A DNA stretch of 64,000 nt from contig JADKBM010000004.1 in NCBI GenBank assembly GCA_016715115.1, positions 124,001 to 188,000 on the forward strand, given 5' to 3'. The stretch is from Acidobacteriota bacterium (GTDB lineage Bacteria; Acidobacteriota; Blastocatellia; Pyrinomonadales; Pyrinomonadaceae). Positions 8,754 to 17,720 of this stretch are shown here, piece by piece. A model generated the notes under the pieces. The model was not told the DNA's origin. It saw nothing but the letters and a program-made list of their open reading frames with translations, and did not search any database. How positions within the stretch are numbered: the stretch's first letter is position 1; every line of letters begins with the position of its first letter. A program made the translations under genes and the position numbers.

Positions 8754-11700
8754 TCAGTTTTTCCCAAACAGCGAATTGACTCCCGACTGCGCGCGTCGGC
8801 GAAGTCCGCCGAACGCCGACGAGAGCGCTCCGTTGAAACGACGGAAGACCTGAAACTTCGCGACGTCGTCAAAGATCGAATAGAACACCGGCACGGCGAG
8901 CAATGTCAGCAAAAGACAAAGCGTTTGTCCGCCGACGACGAGCACGCCGACCGAGCGGTTAGTCCCCGCGCCGGCGCCGCTCGAGATGACAAGCGGCAGC
9001 ATTCCGGCAACGAGCGCGATGGTCGTCATCAGAATCGGACGAAGCCGGTCGCGGTTGCCGCGCATGATCGCGTCGTGGCGGTTCATTCCGCGTTCACGGA
9101 GTTGGTTCGTGTGATCGATCACGAGGATCGCGTTCTTCTTCACAACGCCAAAAAGCAGAAGCAGCCCGAGGCCTGAGAAAATGTTCACCGTCTGCCCCGC
9201 GATCAGGATCGAGACGATCCCGAACGGAACCGAGAGCGGCAGCGTCAGCAAGATCGTGATCGGATGGATGAACGATTCAAATTGCGCGGCGAGCACGATG
9301 TACATAAAGACGAACGACAGCACGATCGCGATCAAGAAATAGAAACCGGCCTTGCCAAGTTCCTTCGACTGTCCGACATAACCTGTCTTGTATCCCTCCG
9401 GCAACTTGAGTTCGGAGACGAATTTGTTGAGTTCAGCCTGGATGCTCGTCGCCGAGCCTCCCGGGCGCGTGTTCGCAAGAATCGTCACCTGCCTTTGCCG
9501 GTTCACGCGGTCGATACCGCTCGGTCCGGTGCCGGTCGATGATTTGACGACCGTGTCGAGCGTCGTCCAGCCGATCTTCGAAGACGGCACGATCAAACGC
9601 TTGAGGCTTTCGAGGTCGTCGCGGAATTTGTCGTTGGCTCGAACGACAACCCCGTATTGCTCGGTTCCGGCATTGAACGTCGTCGCTTCGGTTCCGGCAA
9701 CGAGGATGTTCAAGGCCTGCGAAACGTCTCCGATTCGGACGCCGAGATCGGCGGCGCGCGCGCGGTCGACCTCGAGCCGAACCTCGGGCTTGCCGCTGAT
9801 CAGCGTCGAATCGACGTCGACCGCGTCCGGAACCGATTTGAGCCGCTCAACCAGTTGACTTGAAATGTCGTCGAGAGTTTTCAGATCCGGACCGCCGATG
9901 AAGTACTGAACGTTCGCGTTGCGGAAACCGCCGCCGGAAAAAGCCGCGACCTGTTGGACGGCGGTGCGCAGTTCGGGCGGATAATTCTTCATCAGATCGC
10001 GCGTGTCCGACATCATTATCTCCTGCGATTTCGGCCGCGAACCAAGGTCGGACAGTTTGACGTAGATCGTTCCGGCGTTGACGACCTGCTGCTGGCCGCC
10101 GCCGACCGTCACCAGCGTGTGCGTGACGCCTTCCATCTTGCGGATGTCCGATGCGATGCGCTCCATCAAAACGGTCGACGACTGGAGCGAGCTGCCTTCG
10201 GGCACGCGGATCGAAACTTCGAACTGCGACTGGTCATCGACCGGCAGAAAGTTCTTTCCGACGAACATAAACAGCGGAACCGTGCTGATAATTACCAGCA
10301 AACACATCACGACGATCAGCCAACGATGCGACATCGAGAACTCGAGCATCTTCACGTACGCGCCGTCGATATGACTGTAAAACCAGCTTTCCTTTGAAGT
10401 TTTATGATGTTCGTGATGCGCTTCGCCGCGGACTTCGTCGACCAGCGGCGTCTCCTCGTCTTCTTTTCTCGGCTTGATCAGCCGCGCCGCAAGCATCGGC
10501 GTCAAGGTGAACGAAACGAGCAGCGAGACCGCGATCGCGAACGCCGAGGTCAGACCGAACGAAGACATAAAGCGCCCGACGATCCCGGCCATAAAACCGA
10601 TCGGCACGAAGACCGCCATCAGCGAAAGCGTCGTCGCCAGAACCGCGAGGCCGATCTCGCGCGTGCCTTCGATCGCCGCCTGAAACGGCGACATTCCCTT
10701 TTCTTCGACGAACCGGTAGATGTTTTCGAGCACCACGATCGCATCGTCGATCACGATCCCGACCATCAGCGTCAGCGATAGCATCGTGATCTGATTCAGC
10801 GTGTAACCCATCGCGTACATCAGCGCGAAAGTCGAGATGATCGAGGTTGGAATTGCGATCGCGGCGATCAACGTCGAACGAAAGTTCCAAAGAAACAGAA
10901 AAACGACGATCGCGGCAAGCGCGCCGCCTTCGATGAGATGGGTTTCGATGGCTTTGAGCGAATTCTCGATGAAGATCGAGTTGTCCCCGATGATCTCCAT
11001 TTTGAAACCGTTTGGCAATCCCTTTTCGATCTCCTTGAGCTGTTCCTTGACGGTTCGCGCGACCGCGACGGTGTTCTGGCCGGACTGTTTGGAAACGATC
11101 AGCGTCACGGCCGGCTGGCCGTCGAGCAACGCCTGCGAGCGCAGTTCCTCGGCGCCGTCCTCGACATAACCGAGATCCTTGATCTTCACCTGATAACCGC
11201 CGCGGGTCGCGACGACGACATTTTCAAAATCCTCCGGCCGGCGGATCTTGCCGATCGTCCGGACGCTGGTCTCGCTCGAACCCTCGTCGAGCCGGCCGCT
11301 CGGAAATTCCAGGTTCTGAACCCGGAGTCCGCCCGTGACCTCGGCCGGCGTGACGTTGTTGGCGCGGAGTTTGTCGGGATCGATCCAGACATTGATCTGG
11401 CGCTCGCGGCCGCCGATGATTAGGATCTGTCCGACGCCGCTGATCGATTCGATTCGTTCCTTGATCTGTTTCTTCGCGACTTCGGTCACTTCACGCAGCG
11501 GTGCCGGGGCTGAAACGACGAGACGCAGAACCGGCGCGGCGTCCGAGTCGAGCTTCTGAACCGTCGGTTTTTCGGCTGTTTCGGGCAGTTGCGGAATGAC
11601 GTTCTGGACCTTTTGCTGGACCTCGTTGAAAGCCGCTTCGATGTTCTTTTCGAGCAGGAACTGGACGAACACGAGCGACACGCCCTCGATCGATTGCGAA

Positions 11701-11945
11701 CGCAGTTCGTCAATGCCGCTGATCGTGTTGACCGCCTCTTCGACCTTTTCGGTGATCTCGGTCTCGATCTCCTCGGGCGACGCGCCCGGATTGACGACGG
11801 TGATCGTCAACGTTGGAAAATCGACTTTCGGAAAGAGATCGACTCCGAGCGAAAAGAACGAGAACGCGCCGACGACGACGAGCGAAAGAATCAGCATCGT
11901 CGCGAAAACGGGCCGTTTAACACAAATTTCTGCTAACCACTGCAT
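8754..11945 (-). CDS. RND multidrug efflux transporter, AcrB/HAE1-like
   Basis: A 1063-residue inner-membrane proton-driven pump of the usual RND length. It starts with the classic N-terminus (A-E-I-C-V-K-R-P-V-F-A-T-M), has the P-G-A-S-P-E-E-I-E porter motif, and the TM4 proton-relay pair D-D in G-I-V-I-D-D-A-I-V-V-L-E-N. The two halves, each with six helices plus a large periplasmic loop, are visible. Together with the adaptor encoded just upstream (12023-13348) and the TolC-like protein it would form a tripartite pump exporting drugs or amphiphilic compounds. The adjacent TetR gene is the likely regulator. Confidence 0.95.
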   Translation of the reverse strand: MQWLAEICVKRPVFATMLILSLVVVGAFSFFSLGVDLFPKVDFPTLTITVVNPGASPEEIETEITEKVEEAVNTISGIDELRSQSIEGVSLVFVQFLLEKNIEAAFNEVQQKVQNVIPQLPETAEKPTVQKLDSDAAPVLRLVVSAPAPLREVTEVAKKQIKERIESISGVGQILIIGGRERQINVWIDPDKLRANNVTPAEVTGGLRVQNLEFPSGRLDEGSSETSVRTIGKIRRPEDFENVVVATRGGYQVKIKDLGYVEDGAEELRSQALLDGQPAVTLIVSKQSGQNTVAVARTVKEQLKEIEKGLPNGFKMEIIGDNSIFIENSLKAIETHLIEGGALAAIVVFLFLWNFRSTLIAAIAIPTSIISTFALMYAMGYTLNQITMLSLTLMVGIVIDDAIVVLENIYRFVEEKGMSPFQAAIEGTREIGLAVLATTLSLMAVFVPIGFMAGIVGRFMSSFGLTSAFAIAVSLLVSFTLTPMLAARLIKPRKEDEETPLVDEVRGEAHHEHHKTSKESWFYSHIDGAYVKMLEFSMSHRWLIVVMCLLVIISTVPLFMFVGKNFLPVDDQSQFEVSIRVPEGSSLQSSTVLMERIASDIRKMEGVTHTLVTVGGGQQQVVNAGTIYVKLSDLGSRPKSQEIMMSDTRDLMKNYPPELRTAVQQVAAFSGGGFRNANVQYFIGGPDLKTLDDISSQLVERLKSVPDAVDVDSTLISGKPEVRLEVDRARAADLGVRIGDVSQALNILVAGTEATTFNAGTEQYGVVVRANDKFRDDLESLKRLIVPSSKIGWTTLDTVVKSSTGTGPSGIDRVNRQRQVTILANTRPGGSATSIQAELNKFVSELKLPEGYKTGYVGQSKELGKAGFYFLIAIVLSFVFMYIVLAAQFESFIHPITILLTLPLSVPFGIVSILIAGQTVNIFSGLGLLLLFGVVKKNAILVIDHTNQLRERGMNRHDAIMRGNRDRLRPILMTTIALVAGMLPLVISSGAGAGTNRSVGVLVVGGQTLCLLLTLLAVPVFYSIFDDVAKFQVFRRFNGALSSAFGGLRRRAQSGVNSLFGKN

Positions 11946-11947
11946 AG

Positions 11948-11987
11948 AATTTGGGATTTGGGATCTGGGATTTGGGATTTGGTTTCA
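11948..11987. repeat. GGGATTTGGGATCTGGGATTT-type intergenic repeat
   Basis: Five to six degenerate TTTGGGA units fill most of the short gap between the RND pump and adaptor genes. It belongs to the same dispersed family as the arrays at about 24719 and 26616. Confidence 0.75.
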
Positions 11988-12022
11988 ACTCGAATTCCGC
12001 ATTCACAAATCACCAATCCGAA

Positions 12023-13348
12023 TTATTGTTTGACGATTACCCCATCGCCGAGCTTGTCCAGATTGCTGGTCGCGACGATCTCGTTTTCCTGAACGCCCTG
12101 CTTGATCTCGATCAGATCGTTCTCGAGCAATCCGGTCTTGACGATGCGTTCGCCGACGACTCCGTCCTTTATAACGAAAACGCGGTTGACGTCGCCCTCG
12201 GTGCGAATCGCGGAAACGGGAACCATCACCGCCGGCTCGGGCTTCGACTGCGTGATCCGCACGGTTGCGAACTGTCCGGGTTTGAGAAGTCCGCCGGGAT
12301 TCTCGATCTCGGCCTCGACGGTCAGCGTGCGCGACTGAGCGTTCAAACTCGGCAGAATGCGCGCGATCGTGCCGGCGAATTTGCGATCCGGATAAGCTGA
12401 AACCTGAGCCGAGACGCCTTGGCCGACGGCGACCTTGCCGATCGACTGTTCGGCGACGTCGATCTTCAACCGGAGCACCGCGGTCCGCACGATCGAACAG
12501 ATCTTCGTATTCGGAGCGTTCGGCGAAAGATACTCGCCGACATCCGCGGTCTTTTCCGAGATGTAGCCGCTGAACGGCGCGACGATCGAAGTGTCCGAAA
12601 CGTTCTTGCGCGCTTGGTCGACCTGCGTTTCGGCCGTTGCCACGGCGGCGCGCGCATTGCGGACGTTTGTCTTCGCGGTGTTGACCCCGGCTTCGGCGGA
12701 GTTGATGGCGCGGATCGCGACGGCCGCGTTCGAGCGCGCCTCGGCGAGTTGGCCGATAAGCGCGTCGCGCTGCGATTTTCTCTGGTCGTAGATCGATCGG
12801 GAAATGTCGCCCGTGGCGAAGAGCTTTTCAGCACGGCGAAGTTCCTTTTCGGCGAGATCGAGCTGGGCGGAGACCGAAATTACCTGAGAGAAATTCCTGA
12901 TCTCAAACGTTTCTCCGTCCTTTACCCCGAGCCGTACCTGAGCCTGGCGCAAATTGGCGACCGCTTGATCGACGTTGGCCTCGGCCGTCTTCACGCCCTG
13001 TTTTTGCTGATCGAGCGCAGCGAGCGTCTGGTCGAGCCTGATCTGCGCGTCGCGCCCGTCGAGTTTGACGAGGACATCGCCTTTTTGAACATAGCTTCCG
13101 ATGTCGAAATTAACCTCGGCGATGCGGCCGGCGATCGTCGGCGCGACATCCGATACGGCGTCGCCGGCAAGCGTGCCGGTCGCCTCGAAATAAGCCGGTA
13201 TTTCGACGATCTTTGCCGGTGCAGAAGTCACCTGCACATTTTCCTTCGGGGCCGAGTTCGCCGACGTGTTCGACGCTGAATTCGACCCGCAACCTGTGAA
13301 AATGGCGGAGATCAAAACAAAACCTGTAAGAAACTTGAGAATTTCCAT
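12023..13348 (-). CDS. RND efflux periplasmic adaptor (membrane fusion) lipoprotein
   Basis: A 441-residue periplasmic adaptor. The N-terminus is a lipoprotein signal with lipobox-like I-F-T-G-C at about residue 20, followed by an Asn/Ser/Ala linker. The biotinyl-lipoyl-like half motifs (G-D-V-L-V-K-L-D-G-R-D and V-A-P-F-S-G-Y-I) flank a long alpha-hairpin of about 130 residues rich in Ala/Gln/Arg. Beta-barrel and membrane-proximal domains follow. It would bridge the AcrB-like pump and the TolC-like channel. It lies 77 bp upstream of the pump gene in the same direction. Confidence 0.93.
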   Translation of the reverse strand: MEILKFLTGFVLISAIFTGCGSNSASNTSANSAPKENVQVTSAPAKIVEIPAYFEATGTLAGDAVSDVAPTIAGRIAEVNFDIGSYVQKGDVLVKLDGRDAQIRLDQTLAALDQQKQGVKTAEANVDQAVANLRQAQVRLGVKDGETFEIRNFSQVISVSAQLDLAEKELRRAEKLFATGDISRSIYDQRKSQRDALIGQLAEARSNAAVAIRAINSAEAGVNTAKTNVRNARAAVATAETQVDQARKNVSDTSIVAPFSGYISEKTADVGEYLSPNAPNTKICSIVRTAVLRLKIDVAEQSIGKVAVGQGVSAQVSAYPDRKFAGTIARILPSLNAQSRTLTVEAEIENPGGLLKPGQFATVRITQSKPEPAVMVPVSAIRTEGDVNRVFVIKDGVVGERIVKTGLLENDLIEIKQGVQENEIVATSNLDKLGDGVIVKQ

Positions 13349-13408
13349 AATTTCTATCTTCTAACGCGCGATTGGCGTCGCTTTGGTCTCATCGCGACGG
13401 CAGCAATC

Positions 13409-14047
13409 TCACTTCCTGATTCCCTGAAGAAGAATCGTCGCGAACTCCCTGGCCGCATCCTCGTTCGAGATCTTCAGAAGTTTCTGTTCGCGATCCCAAA
13501 GGAGATTGTTGAGCGAATGATGGACAAACATTCCGACGAATGACCTGACGACGATGCGCGGTTCAACGTCTCGAAAAGCCCCGTCGGTCTGCCGTTGTCG
13601 GATGTAGCCGCTTAGAAAGTCATAGACGACGGTGACGAAACCCTCGTAGAATGCCCGCGCGAGGTCGTGGCCTTCGAGGGCCGAGAACATCATCAGCCGC
13701 AAGAAGTCGCGGTCGGCCGCGTGATGCTCGAGCGCGTGAAGCGCCATTCCGTAAAAGACCCCGAAGTCGTCCTTTGCCTCGAACTTGTCGGCTATCTCAC
13801 CGAACGGATTGTCGAATCCGTGGTCGCACGCCTTGTGGTCCAGTATGGCGGCGTAAAGTTCGTCCTTGTTGGCGAAATGCTTGAAGACGGTCGCCTCCGA
13901 GACCCCGGCGGCATTGGCGATCTCTTTGGTGGTCGTTCCCCGGAAGCCGTTTTCGCCAAAGAGCCGCATCGCGACCTGGCAGATCTGCTCGCGACGCTCG
14001 TCACCGGCCATCCGGGTTGTTACACATTTGAAAAGATTATTCGTCAA
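13409..14047 (-). CDS. TetR/AcrR-family transcriptional repressor
   Basis: About 212 residues, with an N-terminal TetR helix-turn-helix (A-M-R-L-F-G-E-N-G-F-R-G-T-T-T-K-E-I-A-N-A-A-G-V-S-E-A-T-V-F-K-H-F) and a divergent helical ligand-binding domain. I chose a TTG start at 14047 because AGGAG lies five bases upstream; the ATG at 14011 has no ribosome-binding site. It is the first gene of the leftward efflux cluster. A palindrome at 14167-14186 upstream is a good candidate for its operator, so auto-regulation and control of the pump genes are likely. Confidence 0.88.
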   Translation of the reverse strand: MTNNLFKCVTTRMAGDERREQICQVAMRLFGENGFRGTTTKEIANAAGVSEATVFKHFANKDELYAAILDHKACDHGFDNPFGEIADKFEAKDDFGVFYGMALHALEHHAADRDFLRLMMFSALEGHDLARAFYEGFVTVVYDFLSGYIRQRQTDGAFRDVEPRIVVRSFVGMFVHHSLNNLLWDREQKLLKISNEDAAREFATILLQGIRK

Positions 14048-14344
14048 AAAAACTCCTGAAATAATTGAGTCCCGAGTCCGGCGCACGCGTCCAACCTGCT
14101 TTCAGCACGAATAGCGACCCAACCGCCGAAACCGATCGACGCAACCGCACTTGATCCTGCCGGCGTGTAAGTGAGTGCTTACTTACTTTCTCAAATCACG
14201 GAAAAGGATGTCAAGCGAAAGTCAAAAAACACAGAACGAAAGAGTTTCGAATTCGTATCAACTTTTTGTAGTCGCCTTGCATCAAAAGCGGCGAACAAGT
14301 TTTGAACTTGGATTACTTTGTCAAAAACGGAAGGAGATATAAGA
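14048..14344. promoter_or_regulatory. Divergent intergenic region between tetR-like gene and 14345 gene
   Basis: This 297-bp region separates two divergently transcribed genes, so it must hold promoters for both. The only clear element I see is the palindrome at 14167-14186. The rightward gene has a strong AAGGAGAT ribosome-binding site just before its ATG at 14345. Confidence 0.5.
14167..14186. promoter_or_regulatory. Putative TetR operator (GTAAGT...ACTTAC palindrome)
   Basis: An imperfect 20-bp palindrome whose outer six bases are perfectly complementary (GTAAGT/ACTTAC), centred about 130 bp upstream of the TetR-family start. On the other strand it reads GTAAGTAAGCACTCACTTAC. A 13-base part of this, GTAAGTAAGCACT, recurs at 17601 upstream of a secreted-protein gene. 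Size and symmetry fit TetR-family operators. Confidence 0.55.
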
Positions 14345-14707
14345 ATGTCGGAATTTGAACAGGAAGTTAAAAAGGCTGAACAGGAACTGGAACAGGGCCT
14401 GATCCCCGTTTCACCGCAGGAACAGGAATTGAACGCGTCGCTCGACGACGAATTTTTGGGAGATTGGAGAATGCAGGCACAGGAATATCAACAGAAGATT
14501 CAGGACGCGGCCGTCAAGGCCAAGGATTTCGCCAACGAGAAATTCGCGGTGGCGAGCGACAAGTTCAAGGAAATCTCGAACAAGGATCCGAAAGAGCTGG
14601 TTGAGGACGCAAAGGAATTCGCGCGTCAGAAACCGGGTCAAACGATCCTTATCTCGGCGGCGGTCGGGCTCGTCCTCGGACTGATCCTCCGCGGCGGCCG
14701 GAAGTAA
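14345..14707 (+). CDS. Membrane-anchored helical protein, DUF883/ElaB-like
   Basis: A 120-residue protein starting at the ATG at 14345, preceded by AAGGAGAT. It is mostly charged amphipathic helix (E/K/A/Q rich), ending in a single C-terminal transmembrane helix (T-I-L-I-S-A-A-V-G-L-V-L-G-L-I-L-R) with a basic tail. This layout (helix, R-Q-K-P-G-Q-T, glycine-rich C-terminal helix, R-G-G-R-K) matches the DUF883/ElaB/YqjD family of tail-anchored, stationary-phase ribosome-associated proteins. Function here is inferred from that resemblance. A good terminator follows. Confidence 0.7.
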   Translation: MSEFEQEVKKAEQELEQGLIPVSPQEQELNASLDDEFLGDWRMQAQEYQQKIQDAAVKAKDFANEKFAVASDKFKEISNKDPKELVEDAKEFARQKPGQTILISAAVGLVLGLILRGGRK

Positions 14708-14734
14708 ACGACGCTTCAAATCGGATGTTCTTTC

Positions 14735-14765
14735 AAAAGGCTGTCCAAAGTGGCAGCCTTTTTTT
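14735..14765 (+). terminator. Rho-independent terminator
   Basis: A 9-bp stem AAAAGGCTG (14735-14743) / CAGCCTTTT (14754-14762) with a 10-base loop runs into a T-tract (to 14765), just downstream of the DUF883-like gene. Confidence 0.85.
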
Positions 14766-14803
14766 GCTGCAAACAGGTCCGGTTTCGCGTTTTGAATCCT
14801 GCT

Positions 14804-14837
14804 TTTCGCGTATTTCGCGTATTTCGCGTATTTCGCG
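14804..14837. repeat. Tandem 9-bp repeat TTTCGCGTA, 3.8 copies
   Basis: Three full and one partial copy of TTTCGCGTA lie in the intergenic region before sppA. The open frame through it reads FRVFRVFRV but has no start or ribosome-binding site, so it is not taken as coding. Confidence 0.85.
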
Positions 14838-14959
14838 GGAAAGAGAGTCTTTTGCCGCGTGATCCGGACCCGATCGGAAAAACCGGTCAATTCAAACCTT
14901 TTCTTTCTTCAGACGTAATACAAAGCGTGATTCGCTTCGGGCGATCCGGAAGTAGAAAT

Positions 14960-16753
14960 ATGGCAATGTCTAATACAAAAAAGGTAGTTCTCATTCTTGG
15001 CGGCCTGACGGTCATCGCCGTCCTGCTCTGCGTCATCATTTTCGCGGTTCTCTTTGAGTCGATGGGCCGACCATCCGTTCCGCAAAACAGCGTTTTGGTG
15101 CTCAAGGTTTCGGGTGATCTTCCCGACTATGCGCCGGAGGACCCGACGGCGCGGCTTCTTGGGATCAACCAACCGCAGTCGTTCTCGAGCCTTCTGACTC
15201 AGCTTCGCAAGGCGAAGGTCGACAACCGCATCGGCGGCATCGTGCTCGATATCAACTTTCCGGGCATCGGCTGGGGCAAGGCGGACGAACTGCGCGACGC
15301 GATCAAGGATTTTCGCGCCTCCGGAAAGCCGGCCTACGCGTATATGCAGATCGGCACGAACAAGGAATACTACATCGCGACCGCCGCCGAGAAGATCTTT
15401 GTCGCTCCGGCCGGCGACCTCTATGTCAACGGATTCGCCGCGAGCGTCTCGTTCTATCGAGGGTCGCTCGACAAGCTTGGGATCGAGCCGCAGTTTCTGA
15501 AGATCGGAAAATACAAGAACGCTCCGGATCAGTACACCGAAAAGTCGATGACGGAACCGCATCGAGAAGTCATCAACGCCATTCTCGACGAGTATTACGG
15601 CCGGATGACGAAGGCTATCGCCGACGAACGCAAGAAGTCTGTCGAAGACGTCAAAGCGCTGATCGATAACGCTCCGTATCACGCCGACGACGCTCTCCAG
15701 GTCGGTCTGATCGACGGCGCGTCGTACCGCGATCAGGTCTACGACGAACTAAAAACACGCCTCGGATACAAGACCGAAGAGGCGTTGCGGACGATTCCCG
15801 CGAACGAATATCGCGAGATCTCATCGGACAGCCTTGGACTCAACAAGGGCGAGAAGATAGCGATCGTCTATGCATCGGGCGCGATCAACATCGGAAGTTC
15901 GAACAATGGCCCGTTCGGCGGGGAAACGATGGGATCGGACACGATCGTCAAGGCGGTCAACACGGCGGCGAACGATCCGTCGATCAAAGCGATCGTTCTG
16001 CGCGTCGACAGCCCCGGAGGCTCGTCGCTGGCGTCGGACCTGATGTGGCACGCTCTTGAGAATGCCAAAGCGAAAAAGCCGGTCGTCGTTTCAATGGCCG
16101 ACGTCGCGGCGTCCGGCGGTTACTACATCTCGTGCAACGCGAACAAGATCGTCGCCCAACCGTCGACCGTCACCGGCTCGATCGGCGTTTTTATGGGCAA
16201 GCCGGTAATGAAGGGCTTCTACGACTGGCTCGGGATCTCGAACGAGTACGTTATGCGCGGCAAGAATTCCGGCATCTTCCGCGAAACGGAAAAATGGAGC
16301 GGCACCGAGCTCGAGAAGATGCAGAAACAGGTCGAGAAGATCTATTTCAATGACTTCGTCCCGAAGGTCGCAAAGGGCCGCGGCAAGACCAATGAAGAGG
16401 TCAACACGATCGCGCAGGGACGCGTCTGGACGGGAACGCAGGCCAAACAGGTCGGTTTGATCGACGAATTCGGCGGACTCGAAAAAGCCATCGAGATCGC
16501 CAAAGAGCTGGCGAATCTCCCGGCCGACCGCGACGTCAAAAGGATCTCGTTTCCGGAACCGCGTCCGTTCTTCGATACGATGTTCGGCTCCAGCGAAGAA
16601 AATACGATGACGCAGGAACAGCAGGCGGCGACGGCGCTGGTCAAATCGCTACCCGAAGAAATGCGGCGTTCGTTCCGCTACGCGGCGATGCTCGACCAGA
16701 TGCGCAACGGCGAAGCGATGCTGTTGTTGCCTTACGAATTGGAAGTCAAATAA
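14960..16753 (+). CDS. sppA: Signal peptide peptidase SppA, 67K type
   Basis: A 597-residue membrane serine protease that cleaves leftover signal peptides in the cytoplasmic membrane. One N-terminal transmembrane helix (about 8-32) is followed by two tandem SppA (ClpP-like) domains. The catalytic Lys is in K-Y-K-N-A (about K186) and the nucleophile Ser in V-D-S-P-G-G-S (about S355), matching the Lys/Ser dyad of E. coli SppA. A further A-S-G-G-Y-Y-I-S motif follows at about 380. The ATG at 14960 is chosen because it gives MAMSNTKK and then the membrane helix; the longer open frame upstream crosses the 9-bp tandem repeat. Confidence 0.93.
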   Translation: MAMSNTKKVVLILGGLTVIAVLLCVIIFAVLFESMGRPSVPQNSVLVLKVSGDLPDYAPEDPTARLLGINQPQSFSSLLTQLRKAKVDNRIGGIVLDINFPGIGWGKADELRDAIKDFRASGKPAYAYMQIGTNKEYYIATAAEKIFVAPAGDLYVNGFAASVSFYRGSLDKLGIEPQFLKIGKYKNAPDQYTEKSMTEPHREVINAILDEYYGRMTKAIADERKKSVEDVKALIDNAPYHADDALQVGLIDGASYRDQVYDELKTRLGYKTEEALRTIPANEYREISSDSLGLNKGEKIAIVYASGAINIGSSNNGPFGGETMGSDTIVKAVNTAANDPSIKAIVLRVDSPGGSSLASDLMWHALENAKAKKPVVVSMADVAASGGYYISCNANKIVAQPSTVTGSIGVFMGKPVMKGFYDWLGISNEYVMRGKNSGIFRETEKWSGTELEKMQKQVEKIYFNDFVPKVAKGRGKTNEEVNTIAQGRVWTGTQAKQVGLIDEFGGLEKAIEIAKELANLPADRDVKRISFPEPRPFFDTMFGSSEENTMTQEQQAATALVKSLPEEMRRSFRYAAMLDQMRNGEAMLLLPYELEVK

Positions 16754-16804
16754 CGGGAGCCGATTCCGATATTTGAAGCTCTTGTGAAACGGGTTGAATT
16801 TTAG

Positions 16805-16866
16805 CCGCGAAGGACACGAATCATCACGAAGAATTATTTACTCGTGCTGATTCGTGTCCTTCGCGG
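16805..16866. repeat. 18-bp perfect inverted repeat (hairpin)
   Basis: CCGCGAAGGACACGAATC at 16805-16822 is exactly complementary to 16849-16866, with a 26-base loop that contains a weaker inner pairing (ATCACGA/TCGTGCT). It sits about 50 bp downstream of sppA. It has no T-tract, so it is better described as a repeat hairpin than a canonical terminator. Confidence 0.9.
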
Positions 16867-16990
16867 TTCAGGAAACGCCGATCCCGCAGTTCGCAGGAAA
16901 ATCGACGCGAACCTTCACTCCTTCGGCAAATTGCCGAACATAAGCGAAAACTCACGCCGATTCACGGGCAAACAAATGTTGCCTGACAAA

Positions 16991-17476
16991 TTACAGCTTC
17001 TGGATCAGAACGATGACCATCGCCTTGTCGCCGGCCATCCGATTGAACGAAATCCAAAAGCCGAGTTCCTCATATCGGACCATCTTGAAGATCACACCGT
17101 CTTCCCGAGGTTGGGCAACTACCGATTTGCCAAAAACATCGGCGAACGACGGCGGCGTCAGATGCTCGGCGTCGAAAATCACCGAGATCGCTTTGACCTT
17201 GCCTTCAGCGTCGATCAGAAACTGCGCCGTCTCAAGGTCCGAGATCATATAGAACAGTCCTTCCGCGTCTTCGGTCTTCGGTTTTCCAAGCTTCTCGCGG
17301 ACCAGATCGGCGGTCGCGCCGAGTGTGATCTCGTGATAGCTCTGCCACACCGGCCCGTTTTCCTTGCGAACCGTCTTCTGCCCGAACGCCTGGAGCGCGA
17401 ACAGACAAACAATGATGACGACTGCAATGCGGAATGGAGTTAAAAGAGTCTGATTTTTTACTGCTGCGGTAAACAT
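16991..17476 (-). CDS. Hypothetical secreted or membrane-tethered protein
   Basis: A 161-residue protein with an N-terminal hydrophobic segment (F-R-I-A-V-V-I-I-V-C-L-F-A-L-Q-A-F-G-Q) that looks like a signal peptide. The soluble part includes I-T-L-G-A-T-A-D-L-V-R-E-K-L-G-K-P, a pattern common in SmpA/OmlA-like (BamE-type) and other small lipoprotein-like folds. It shows a repeated beta-strand/turn pattern but no catalytic motif. No family is firmly recognised. It starts about 125 bp downstream (in its own direction) of a motif shared with the tetR-like operator. Confidence 0.65.
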   Translation of the reverse strand: MFTAAVKNQTLLTPFRIAVVIIVCLFALQAFGQKTVRKENGPVWQSYHEITLGATADLVREKLGKPKTEDAEGLFYMISDLETAQFLIDAEGKVKAISVIFDAEHLTPPSFADVFGKSVVAQPREDGVIFKMVRYEELGFWISFNRMAGDKAMVIVLIQKL

Positions 17477-17600
17477 TATCCGTACCTCCTTAAAGGTATT
17501 GGAATGAAAATAACTTCAAACAAGAACTTTCGTTCTCAACCGCATCGTAAACCCGTTTGCCTCTCGCCACAATGCTCTCAAAAAGCAAAGTTGATGTTTT

Positions 17601-17614
17601 GTAAGTAAGCACTT
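17601..17614. promoter_or_regulatory. Second copy of the putative TetR operator half
   Basis: GTAAGTAAGCACTT repeats the first 13 bases of the reverse-strand operator at 14167-14186. The second half is degenerate (CTGAT instead of CTTAC). It lies upstream of the leftward gene at 17476. Confidence 0.4.
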
Positions 17615-17720
17615 CTGATATTTCACGGGCGAAGGGTATTAGTCTGGCGAATAATGCAAGATCGCGCCCTGTTTCAACGATTGAGGAAACAAGACGCGAT
17701 CTGCCTGGAAGATCTCACAA

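Noticed and set aside
14750..14959. N-terminal extension of SppA
   Set aside because: It reads through a 9-bp tandem repeat and lacks a ribosome-binding site; the start at 14960 directly precedes the membrane helix.
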